64,000 nucleotides of DNA from Prevotella sp. E15-22 (lineage in GTDB: Bacteria; Bacteroidota; Bacteroidia; Bacteroidales; Bacteroidaceae), in contig NZ_CP096247.1 of assembly GCF_023204875.1 (NCBI RefSeq), forward strand, positions 310,001 through 374,000, read 5' to 3'. Shown piece by piece: positions 8,228-14,543 of the stretch. Both the position numbers and the translations under genes were made by a program. The notes below the pieces were generated by a model that did not search any database, was not told the DNA's origin, and worked only from the letters and a program-made list of their open reading frames with translations. Positions within the stretch are counted from its first letter, which is position 1. Each line of letters begins with the position of its first letter.

Positions 8228-9070
8228 TTATTTGGTGTTATGTGAATTCATGTGGGGCTTAAAGGGTACGTCGAGCACAAACGATACACGAACAACTGTA
8301 TCATGGTATTTGCCAGGATTCCATTTTGGCATGGCTTTGATCACGCGAACAGCTTCCTCGTCCATGGCCTGAAGTGCTCTATTGTGAGCCTTTGCCTTCT
8401 GGCGGTATTCGGCAGTCATGCTGTCTATGATGGGAATGGCGAATCTGGAGGCCAATGATCTGGCTATCTTGATGTGGCTGATAGAGCCGTCTCTCTCCAC
8501 GACAAAAGTCACGATAGCACGTCCTCCTGCACCCGTTCCTTCTGCAATGGCGGGATAACGCGTTTCATTATATAAATATGTCATCAGGTCACCCTGGAAA
8601 GACGGATAAGTGTCAACAACATCGTAGATTTTATTGATGTCAGCGGGCGCCTCTAGCTCCTTAGGAAGGCCGCAATCTAACTTAAAAATAATCTCATCAG
8701 GATCTGGTGGTGCGTAGAACCTGATGATTACGGTGAAATCCATGTTGATCTTTTTATTCCCTTCCTTTGCGGGAATCCATTTGGGCATTTTTCTAACGAT
8801 GCGTAGTGCCTCTCTGTCTAACGAAGGTGAGACACTGGTAGCGACCCTAGGACGAACAATATTACCAAGTGTGTCGACGGTAAAAACAACGTAAACAGCT
8901 CCTGCCTCTCTTTTCTTTAAGGCTTCATCGGGGTGTTTCTTTTCTTTCTCTATGAATTCCTGCAAGGCTTTATAGCCTCCAGGAAAAGATGGCCTTAGCT
9001 TGACATGCTGAGCACAACAAGCTGAGCATATCAGTAGACTCATCAACATCGTTTTCATTCTTGTTTTCAT
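8228..9070 (-). CDS. Secreted protein with two tandem TonB C-terminal-like domains
   Basis: The 280-residue product has an N-terminal signal (MKTRMKTMLMSLLICSACCAQ) and two repeats of the TonB C-terminal fold: residues about 28-115 (SFPGGYKALQEFIEKEKKHP, EAGAVYVVFTVDTLGNI, REALRIVRKMPKWIPAKEG) and about 150-270 (SFQGDLMTYLYNETRYP, GGRAIVTFVVERDGSI, EEAVRVIKAMPKWNPGK). Classical TonB has an inner-membrane anchor and a proline-rich spacer; both are missing here, so this is a free or lipid-anchored periplasmic protein. It opens a three-gene minus-strand operon. Its promoter region shares an operator with that of the 10226 gene. The role may be docking to TonB-dependent receptors or signalling (inference). 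Confidence 0.82.
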   Translation of the reverse strand: MKTRMKTMLMSLLICSACCAQHVKLRPSFPGGYKALQEFIEKEKKHPDEALKKREAGAVYVVFTVDTLGNIVRPRVATSVSPSLDREALRIVRKMPKWIPAKEGNKKINMDFTVIIRFYAPPDPDEIIFKLDCGLPKELEAPADINKIYDVVDTYPSFQGDLMTYLYNETRYPAIAEGTGAGGRAIVTFVVERDGSISHIKIARSLASRFAIPIIDSMTAEYRQKAKAHNRALQAMDEEAVRVIKAMPKWNPGKYHDTVVRVSFVLDVPFKPHMNSHNTK

Positions 9071-9101
9071 TGTCTTTGGCTTTTAGTTGATAACCACGCT
9101 G

Positions 9102-9109
9102 CAAAATTA
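9102..9109 (-). promoter_or_regulatory. -7 box of the TonB-domain operon
   Basis: TAATTTTG on the minus strand, followed by C, fits TAnnTTTG. It is 43 bp from the nearest TGTTTA operator box, the same spacing as in the 10226 promoter. Confidence 0.6.
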
Positions 9110-9140
9110 TATGTTTTGTCTTTATCAGCCAAACATCCAA

Positions 9141-9190
9141 GACGAAATGATTAAACAACGAGTAAACAGGGAATAAACAAGGAATAAACA
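9141..9190. promoter_or_regulatory. Operator array A: four TGTTTA boxes at 11-bp spacing
   Basis: On the plus strand TAAACA occurs at 9152, 9163, 9174 and 9185, exactly 11 bp apart; read toward the 9070 gene this is TGTTTA with the 11-mer pattern TGTTTAnTCnT. The gene-proximal 28 bases (9141-9168) are identical, in inverted orientation, to 10132-10159. The array sits between the divergent 9070 and 9270 genes, so it could control both. Confidence 0.7.
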
Positions 9191-9257
9191 AAGGGCTGTT
9201 ACGGATAAAAAAATAATAAAAAACGAAGTGATTATTGAGTATGTCGGATTTTTTGCT

Positions 9258-9265
9258 TACCTTTG
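9258..9265 (+). promoter_or_regulatory. -7 box of the membrane regulator gene
   Basis: TACCTTTG followed by C is a strong TAnnTTTG match. It ends only four bases before GTG 9270, implying a very short or absent leader if that start is used. Confidence 0.5.
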
Positions 9266-9269
9266 CACC

Positions 9270-10079
9270 GTGCACAGATTACTCACCATAATCGGTATAT
9301 TCCTTTGTCTTGTCCTACAGGGCTGCAAAGACCAACAGAATCAGGAAGAGAGTCTGATGACCAATGACACGTTGGCCATCGGTCTTTGTGATTATTTCGA
9401 TGGACGTGGTACGCCCAACGAACGCATGCTGGCTCACTATATTTTGGCTCGTACATATGTCGATATGAACGAGATACCGCAGGCTTTGGAAGAGCTTCAA
9501 AAGGCAGCAGCCTGTGCCGACACCACTGCTGCCGATTGTGATAGACGTCTGCTAACTAGAGTAAAACGTCAAGTTGGTATGCTACAAGAACAGTCTTCTG
9601 ACTCAACACATCTTTATCTTTTTCTGATTGGTGGATTCGTCATCTTGAGCGCTGGTGGCGTGTTGTTGCTGAGGAGGAAAAAGGCTGAAAAGGTTGAAGT
9701 AAGCTTGCCACAAGAAGTCATGCCAGAGGAGACGTCTGTCGATGAAAAGATGATGGAGACTGAAGCTTATCTCCGTTTCAAGGATTTGAGTAAACACCCT
9801 CAGAAAAGTATCACGAAGGAGGACTGGGTTTCTCTTGAGGCGATGGTTGACGAGTATTTGCCTGACTTCAGAAAGAAGGTTGACCCAGGTCGCAATATGA
9901 AGGATGCCGATTATCGCATCTGTATGCTCATTCGCTTGCACTTCTCGCCTTCAGAGATTGCTGTGTTCCTGGACATCACGCTGCAGAATTTGTATTCGCG
10001 TCGCAAGCAATTATTAAGCAATGTGTTTCATGTTATAGGTAAGCCTCAGGAGTTTGATCAACTGCTACAGGAGTTGTAA
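9270..10079 (+). CDS. Transmembrane transcriptional regulator: periplasmic sensor, one TM helix, cytoplasmic HTH
   Basis: Starting at GTG 9270 the product is 269 residues. It begins with a signal or lipoprotein-like segment (LLTIIGIFLCLVLQGC, lipobox LQGC). A short helical region with TPR character follows (ERMLAHYILARTYVDMNEIPQ, ALEELQKAAACA). One clear transmembrane helix lies at about 115-134 (LYLFLIGGFVILSAGGVLLL, followed by RRKK). The C-terminus carries a helix-turn-helix at about 211-253 (MKDADYRICMLIRLHFSPSE, then ITLQNLYSRRKQLL) of the type seen in Bacteroidetes membrane-anchored regulators. A longer start, GTG 9228, is possible but lies upstream of the TACCTTTG box. It is flanked by two operons with the same 11-bp-phased operator and is the best candidate for their regulator. 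Confidence 0.78.
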   Translation: MHRLLTIIGIFLCLVLQGCKDQQNQEESLMTNDTLAIGLCDYFDGRGTPNERMLAHYILARTYVDMNEIPQALEELQKAAACADTTAADCDRRLLTRVKRQVGMLQEQSSDSTHLYLFLIGGFVILSAGGVLLLRRKKAEKVEVSLPQEVMPEETSVDEKMMETEAYLRFKDLSKHPQKSITKEDWVSLEAMVDEYLPDFRKKVDPGRNMKDADYRICMLIRLHFSPSEIAVFLDITLQNLYSRRKQLLSNVFHVIGKPQEFDQLLQEL

Positions 10080-10120
10080 TAATGAGACAAATGACTGGAA
10101 ATAAATTGGTTACGACTTTT

Positions 10121-10159
10121 TGTTAAGTATCTGTTTACTCGTTGTTTAATCATTTCGTC
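10121..10159. promoter_or_regulatory. Operator array B: TGTTAA/TGTTTA boxes at 11-bp spacing
   Basis: TGTTAA at 10121 and TGTTTA at 10132 and 10143 keep the exact 11-bp phase of array A. Bases 10132-10159 are identical to the inverted array-A segment. The last box is 43 bp from the TACCTTTG box at 10191. Confidence 0.7.
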
Positions 10160-10190
10160 CTGAATATTTGGATGGAAAGACCAAATCGAT

Positions 10191-10198
10191 TACCTTTG
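10191..10198 (+). promoter_or_regulatory. -7 box of the 10226 TonB-domain gene
   Basis: TACCTTTG followed by CAGC; similarity to the 9070 promoter continues to the start codons (GGTTA, AACTAAAAGCC in both). Confidence 0.65.
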
Positions 10199-10225
10199 CA
10201 GCATGGTTAATAACTAAAAGCCTAA

Positions 10226-10729
10226 ATGGATATGAAACATCAAAATCTATTCGTACTTACAATGATGTTGCTGATGTGCTTGCCGTCAGCAAATGCCCAG
10301 AACACGCCTACAAAGAATAGTGCTCAAGACTCTGTGAGTGCTAAGATATGGGATTGTGACTATGGTGAGATTATGCCCCAGTTCCCTGGTGGAGATGGAG
10401 CTTTGCTGGACTATATTAAGAAGAATCTGAGATATCCCATAGAAGCAAAGAAGAAAGGTGTACAAGGTCGAGTAATCGTGCGCTTCTGCATAGAGACAGA
10501 TGGCAGTATCTCTGATGTCAAGGTGGTGAAACCCGTTGACTCCTTACTGAATAATGAGGCTGTTCGCATCGTCAAGTCTATGCCAAAGTGGAAGCCTGGT
10601 GGGATGATGAGTAAAGGCAAAACGGAGCTGAAGAGAATCAAATACACGATTCCCATAAATTTTAAACTGGATAATCATAAATCGGATTCTATTCGATATG
10701 TGATTGACCCTAAAAAGAATAGCCGCTGA
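10226..10729 (+). CDS. Secreted single-domain TonB C-terminal-like protein
   Basis: The 167-residue product has a signal peptide (QNLFVLTMMLLMCLPSANA) and one TonB C-terminal-like domain: FPGGDGALLDYIKKNLRYP, GVQGRVIVRFCIETDGSISD, NEAVRIVKSMPKWKPG. As in the 8228-9070 protein there is no membrane anchor or proline-rich spacer. In Bacteroidetes this domain is often annotated energy transducer TonB, but without an anchor it cannot transmit proton-motive force by itself. Its promoter and operator duplicate those of the 9070 gene in inverted orientation around the regulator. ATG 10226 and ATG 10232 are both plausible starts. A strong terminator follows. Confidence 0.82.
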   Translation: MDMKHQNLFVLTMMLLMCLPSANAQNTPTKNSAQDSVSAKIWDCDYGEIMPQFPGGDGALLDYIKKNLRYPIEAKKKGVQGRVIVRFCIETDGSISDVKVVKPVDSLLNNEAVRIVKSMPKWKPGGMMSKGKTELKRIKYTIPINFKLDNHKSDSIRYVIDPKKNSR

Positions 10730-10755
10730 CTTTTCAGCGGCTATTCTTTTTTTTT
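10712..10755. terminator. Rho-independent terminator
   Basis: GAATAGCCGCTGA pairs with TCAGCGGCTATTC across a short loop, followed by nine T. The first stem bases overlap the 3' end of the 10226 gene. An A-run on the other side makes it usable for the convergent gene too. Confidence 0.88.
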
Positions 10756-10769
10756 GTTGTTATGACGTC

Positions 10770-11660
10770 TTATTCCGACATGTTTTTGACGTAGGGCAGT
10801 GAGGGCAGGTCGTGGAAACCATAGAACTGCTGGGCGTTCTTGCCCAAGAATAGAGCCTTCTCTTCTGCTGTGAGTTCATTACTCTTCTCCACGAAGTCGT
10901 ACGACATCTTATAGGTGATGGCGGTGATGGTGCGTGGATAGTCGGAACCCCACATCAGACGGTCCATGCCCACCCAATCGGCAGCCTCACGAATGCTGCG
11001 GATGGCTGAGGGGTAGGGGTAGAACTCAGCGTTATAGAGCCAGGTGATGCCACCACTCTCAATCATTACGTTCTTACTCTGGCGAGCCAGTAGCACCTGA
11101 CTCTTGAACGATGGGGTGGTCACCATGCCGAAATGTCCGATAGCCACCTTCAGGTTGGGGCACTCCTGGATAACCTCTGCCATCTGGGCTATCTGCTTTT
11201 CGTTATCGCCCAAGCACATCGAGAGCACCATGCCCTTTTCCTCCATCAACTTGAAGATGGGCATCAGCGTCTGCAGTGGTTCGTGCATGCGATGGCCAGG
11301 GAAGGCAATGCCTTTCAGACCTGCATCGATGACGGCCTGCGCCTCGTCCTTGGTCCAGGCCATACCCATGCAGAAGAAACGGTTGGGGTATTGCTTCTGC
11401 ACCTGTGTCAGATAGTCGTTCTGACAGCCGTCGATGACCTCCTGCACCACCACGGCACCTGCCACTTGGGCATAGTTCATGTTCGAGAGAAACACCTCGG
11501 CCGTGTTCTTGCCGTCAATCATAAACGGAGGTAACATCTGCACCTCCTCACCAAAGAAGAGACTGCGACCGTTTTCAAGGGTACGAATGGGTTGGCCGTC
11601 GACGACGGTATCCTGGCGAAGCCAGAGATGCGAGTGGGCATCGATGATAAGTTTTTCCAT
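10770..11660 (-). CDS. Amidohydrolase-family metal-dependent hydrolase
   Basis: From ATG 11660 the product is 296 residues and begins MEKLIIDAHSHLWLRQ, the first metal-binding HxH (H9, H11) of the amidohydrolase-2/ACMSD-like superfamily. Later landmarks are LKVAIGHFGM (conserved His) and MDRLMWGSDYPRT, the catalytic Asp motif near the C-terminus. Family members cleave or decarboxylate varied small molecules using one or two divalent metals in a TIM barrel. The substrate is not predictable here. The gene starts 20 bases after the radical SAM gene ends, in the same direction, so the pair is likely co-transcribed. A longer frame exists upstream but would overlap that gene and lacks the family N-terminus. 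Confidence 0.85.
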   Translation of the reverse strand: MEKLIIDAHSHLWLRQDTVVDGQPIRTLENGRSLFFGEEVQMLPPFMIDGKNTAEVFLSNMNYAQVAGAVVVQEVIDGCQNDYLTQVQKQYPNRFFCMGMAWTKDEAQAVIDAGLKGIAFPGHRMHEPLQTLMPIFKLMEEKGMVLSMCLGDNEKQIAQMAEVIQECPNLKVAIGHFGMVTTPSFKSQVLLARQSKNVMIESGGITWLYNAEFYPYPSAIRSIREAADWVGMDRLMWGSDYPRTITAITYKMSYDFVEKSNELTAEEKALFLGKNAQQFYGFHDLPSLPYVKNMSE

Positions 11661-11679
11661 AAGGGTATGTTTTGTAGTG

Positions 11680-12456
11680 TTAGTAACTGGCTGAGCAGGG
11701 GATGCCCAAGGCGATAACGCGGTCGCGAATACCATCGAGCTGCTCGTGGGTGGCCTTCAACAGACCCTGTGCTGGCGTCTCGCGGTCAATGGTATAGACC
11801 ATCACCTGCTGAGGCTTGATGGCTTCGACGGCCTTCAGCCAAGGTGCAACGAAGGCCTCGCTGGTATTGTCGACACTCTCGCCCTTGCACTCGCCACGCA
11901 TAAACATGGTCTGAATGATGATGTGTCCGTTGAAGGCTTTCATGCGTTCGATGATGACGTTGACATCATAGGTGCCTGCAGGGTGGTCCACCTTATTTAT
12001 ATATATAGGATCCACGGTGTCGAGTTTCAGGATGTTGTTGTCCACGCGCATCAAAGCATCGTGCACTTGCTGACGGTGAATCATCGTGGAGTTGCTGAGA
12101 ACGGATACCTTGGCCTGCGGACAATACTGGTTGCGCAGACGGATGGTGTCGTCGATAATCTCGGCAAAATGTGGATGACATGTGGGCTCGCCATTGCCGG
12201 CAAACGTGAGTACATCGGGCAACTGACCCTCGGCTTTCATCTGCTGCAGTTTCTCTTCCAACTTCTTGGCCACCTCCTCGCGTGTGGGCATCGGTTTCTT
12301 GGGGCGATGGTCCTCGTTGAAACCGCATTCACAATAGATGCAGTCGAAGGAACAAACCTTACCATCGGCAGGTAACAGGTTGATGCCGAGGGAGATGCCT
12401 AAACGGCGACTATGTACGGGCCCAAAGATGGGCGATGGATAGATAATTGTTGACAT
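11680..12456 (-). CDS. Radical SAM protein of the COG0731 (wyosine synthetase-like) group
   Basis: The 258-residue protein starts MSTIIYPSPIFGPVHSRRLG and carries the CX3CX2C cluster motif at C35-C39-C42 (CSFDCIYC), which binds the [4Fe-4S] cluster that cleaves SAM. The lead-in GPVHSRRLGISLGINLLP and the following LTFAGNGEPTCHPHF are typical of the COG0731 group related to archaeal Taw1/TYW1-like enzymes. Bacterial members are of uncertain function. The start is ATG 12456 or 12462; a TACTTTTG box ends one base before ATG 12462, so the mRNA is probably leaderless. The start furthest upstream would lie before that promoter and is unlikely. The amidohydrolase gene follows in the same operon. Confidence 0.85.
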   Translation of the reverse strand: MSTIIYPSPIFGPVHSRRLGISLGINLLPADGKVCSFDCIYCECGFNEDHRPKKPMPTREEVAKKLEEKLQQMKAEGQLPDVLTFAGNGEPTCHPHFAEIIDDTIRLRNQYCPQAKVSVLSNSTMIHRQQVHDALMRVDNNILKLDTVDPIYINKVDHPAGTYDVNVIIERMKAFNGHIIIQTMFMRGECKGESVDNTSEAFVAPWLKAVEAIKPQQVMVYTIDRETPAQGLLKATHEQLDGIRDRVIALGIPCSASY

Positions 12457-12463
12457 ACGCATG

Positions 12464-12471
12464 CAAAAGTA
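12464..12471 (-). promoter_or_regulatory. -7 box of the radical SAM gene
   Basis: TACTTTTG on the minus strand, followed by C and then immediately ATG. It is back to back with the rpsO promoter at 12505. Confidence 0.55.
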
Positions 12472-12504
12472 CTCAAAAAATTTGTAAATTCCAAATAAAT
12501 TGCG

Positions 12505-12512
12505 TACCTTTG
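12505..12512 (+). promoter_or_regulatory. rpsO promoter -7 box and 105-base leader
   Basis: TACCTTTG followed by C starts a leader of about 105 bases (12519-12624). The leader contains a small hairpin TCGGA-AAA-TCCGA (12523-12535) and a possible second one around 12543-12565. Leaders of rpsO genes are sites of S15 autoregulation in several bacteria; here that is only a possibility. Confidence 0.6.
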
Positions 12513-12624
12513 CACCCGCTTTTCGGAAAATCCGATGCATTCGACGATGTTGACTCGTTGTGATTAAGGCGACAGACATGGGAAGAATGTTTAGGCAACA
12601 AATTATTAATCAAAACAAACAATT

Positions 12625-12894
12625 ATGTATCTCAATCAAGCAAAGAAGGTAGAGATCTTCACTGAGTTTGGCAAGGGTGCTACTGATACTGGTAGCGCAG
12701 AGAGCCAGATCGCACTGTTCACCTATCGTATCAAGCACCTGACGGAGCACCTGAAGAAGAATCACAAGGACAATGCTACCGCTCGTTCTCTGACCAAGAT
12801 GGTAGGTCGTCGTCGTAAGTTGCTGAAGTATCTCTACGTAAACGATATCAATCGTTATCGTGCTATCGTGAAGGCTCTGGGTCTGCGTAAGTAA
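12625..12894 (+). CDS. rpsO: 30S ribosomal protein S15
   Basis: The 89-residue protein is full length for S15, which binds 16S rRNA helices 20-22 early in assembly of the small-subunit platform. Family landmarks are TGSAESQIALFTYRIKHLTEHL, with the GSAE turn and the helix that contacts rRNA, HKDNATARSLTKMVGRRRKLLKYL and the C-terminal YRAIVKALGLRK. The start at ATG 12625 follows an A-rich stretch with no Shine-Dalgarno, normal for this phylum. Its 3' end overlaps the convergent folK gene by 32 bases, and no terminator is visible between them. Confidence 0.97.
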   Translation: MYLNQAKKVEIFTEFGKGATDTGSAESQIALFTYRIKHLTEHLKKNHKDNATARSLTKMVGRRRKLLKYLYVNDINRYRAIVKALGLRK

Positions 12895-13342
12895 TCCAGA
12901 TTTCACGAAGAGGAATCATCACAAAGTCCCTCATCTGCATCAGCGGATGGGGGATTTTTAGTTCCGGCTCGTCAATATGCAGATCGTCGTAGAGCAGAAT
13001 GTCGATATCGATAGGACGGTCGTGGTAAGTGATGGCTGATGGCTGATGGCTGTTGTCTGATGTCTGGAGTCCGCGATCGGTAGCATGCTCCTCGGTCTTG
13101 CCCAGTTGCTTCTCAATGCGCTGGTTGGCCTTTAATACCTCATGAGGTGTGAGGGTGGTGCTGATGCAGATGGCGGCATTGACGAACTGATTTTCAGACT
13201 CAAAGCCCCAGGGTTCGGAATAAAAAAGAGCAGACTGGCGCACCACGGTGCCAATCTGCTCGTTTATCAGGTTGATGGCTTTGCGTATGTTCTCTTCCTT
13301 GTCTCCCAGATTAGAGCCAAGTCCCAGATACACCTGATGCAA
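12863..13342 (-). CDS. folK: 2-amino-4-hydroxy-6-hydroxymethyldihydropteridine pyrophosphokinase (HPPK)
   Basis: HPPK transfers pyrophosphate from ATP to hydroxymethyldihydropterin in folate synthesis. The sequence shows the N-terminal VYLGLGSNLGDKEENI, the ALFYSEPWGF pterin loop and the signature DRPIDIDILLYDD carrying the Mg-binding Asp pair, followed by IPHPLMQMRDFVMIPLREI. Between the EHATDRG and YHDRP segments is an extra loop (LQTSDNSHQPSAIT) encoded by a 7-base tandem repeat. No ATG start exists; TTG 13342 gives MHQVYLGLGSN, while TTG 13357 and GTG 13333 are alternatives. The 3' end overlaps rpsO by 32 bases on the opposite strand. It follows queA by about 40 bases in the same direction. 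Confidence 0.88.
   Translation of the reverse strand: MHQVYLGLGSNLGDKEENIRKAINLINEQIGTVVRQSALFYSEPWGFESENQFVNAAICISTTLTPHEVLKANQRIEKQLGKTEEHATDRGLQTSDNSHQPSAITYHDRPIDIDILLYDDLHIDEPELKIPHPLMQMRDFVMIPLREIWITYADPEPSR
13031..13065. repeat. Heptanucleotide tandem repeat inside folK
   Basis: GATGGCT occurs three times in a row (13031-13051), followed by the diverged units GTTGTCT and GATGTCT. Gain or loss of one unit would shift the folK frame. Confidence 0.75.
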
Positions 13343-13347
13343 GCTAT

Positions 13348-13379
13348 CAACTTTCAACTCTCAATTTTCAATTTTCAAC
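13348..13379. repeat. Heptamer repeat at the folK start
   Basis: On the folK strand this reads as degenerate 7-mers TTGAAAA, TTGAAAA, TTGAGAG, TTGAAAG, TTGATAG. They supply several in-line TTG codons just upstream of the pterin kinase sequence. Confidence 0.6.
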
Positions 13380-13385
13380 GCTTAA

Positions 13386-14528
13386 TCAATCGTCCACAAT
13401 CAGCATGGCATCGCCATAGCAGCCAAACTTGAACTTATGTTTCAGGGCCAACTTATAGGCCTCGATGGTCAGTTCATAGCCGGCAAAGGCAGCCGTTGCC
13501 ATCATCATGGTTGACTCAGGATGATAGAAGTTGGTGATGGCGGCATTGGCCAGACCAAACTCGTAGGGAGGGAAGATGAACTTGTTGGTCCATCCGTCAA
13601 ACTCCTTCAGCATACCATCGGTACCTACGGCGCTCTCGGTGGCGCGGATGGTGCTGATACCCACAGCACAGATTCTGTGACCAGCCTGCTTAGCCTCGTT
13701 CACCATCTTGCATGCCTCCTCAGGAATGATGATTTGCTCAGAGTTCATCTTGTGCTTTGTCAGGTCTTCCACCTCGATAGGATCGAAAGAGCCCAGACTG
13801 CAGTGAATGGTGATATAGGCGTTCTGATAACCACGGATCTCCATCATCTTCATCAGCTCGCGACTGAAGTGCAAACCAGTGGCAGGGGCTGTAACGGCAC
13901 CCTCGTTCTTGGCGAAGATGGTCTGGAACTGCTCCATGTCGTCAGGCTCAGCATCGCGGCGGTCAACGATATAACGGGGCAGGGGAGCTGAACCCAGTGC
14001 GAAGAGTTCGCGCTTGAACTCATCGTGAGGGCAGTCGTAGAGGAAACGCAGCGTGCGACCACGCGACGTTGTGTTGTCAATGACCTCGGCCACCATAGGT
14101 CCATCGCCGTCGAAGAATAGTTTGTTGCCGATACGAATCTTGCGGGCAGGCTCTACCAGTACATCCCACAGGCGCAACTCCTCGTTGAGCTCGCGCAGCA
14201 GGAATACCTCAATCTTCGCGTCGGTCTTCTCCTTGGTGCCATAGAGGCGTGCGGGGAATACCTTGGTGTCGTTAAAGATGAAGGTGTCTCCTTCATCAAA
14301 GTAGTCAACTAGATTACGGAAAGTCATGTACTCCTCCGTGTCGTTGCCCTCAGCGTCCTTTTTGAAGATCTCAATCTTCTGACTCTTGCGGTGAACCACC
14401 ATAAGCTTGCACTGGTCGCGGTTGTATACGCGGTCAACGGTGCCGTCCTCGTTCTCGAAAGTACGATGAGGTGGATAGAGGGCTACCAGGTCCTCGGGGA
14501 GTTTGAATTTGAATTGCGATAGTTTCAT
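13386..14528 (-). CDS. queA: S-adenosylmethionine:tRNA ribosyltransferase-isomerase (queuosine synthesis)
   Basis: QueA transfers and isomerises the ribosyl moiety of SAM onto 7-aminomethyl-7-deazaguanine in tRNA, giving epoxyqueuosine. The 380-residue product shows the family N-terminus (FKFKLPEDLVALYPPH), FIFNDTKVFPARLYG, EVFLLREL, GAVTAPATGLHFS, ITIHCSLGSFDPI and the C-terminal NFYHPESTMMMATAAFAGYE and KFGCYGDAMLI. Insertions make it slightly longer than E. coli QueA (356). It lies 15 bases downstream of truB on the minus strand, in the ftsX-to-folK operon, so two tRNA-modification genes are adjacent. Confidence 0.96.
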   Translation of the reverse strand: MKLSQFKFKLPEDLVALYPPHRTFENEDGTVDRVYNRDQCKLMVVHRKSQKIEIFKKDAEGNDTEEYMTFRNLVDYFDEGDTFIFNDTKVFPARLYGTKEKTDAKIEVFLLRELNEELRLWDVLVEPARKIRIGNKLFFDGDGPMVAEVIDNTTSRGRTLRFLYDCPHDEFKRELFALGSAPLPRYIVDRRDAEPDDMEQFQTIFAKNEGAVTAPATGLHFSRELMKMMEIRGYQNAYITIHCSLGSFDPIEVEDLTKHKMNSEQIIIPEEACKMVNEAKQAGHRICAVGISTIRATESAVGTDGMLKEFDGWTNKFIFPPYEFGLANAAITNFYHPESTMMMATAAFAGYELTIEAYKLALKHKFKFGCYGDAMLIVDD

Positions 14529-14543
14529 ATATCGTTCTATAAA

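Noticed and set aside
9228..9269. Longer N-terminus for the membrane regulator (GTG 9228)
   Set aside because: It would place the start upstream of the TACCTTTG box and add residues before an already complete signal segment; kept as an alternative only.
11746..12375. 209-codon plus-strand frame opposite the radical SAM gene
   Set aside because: Mirror of a clear CX3CX2C radical SAM protein; no independent evidence.
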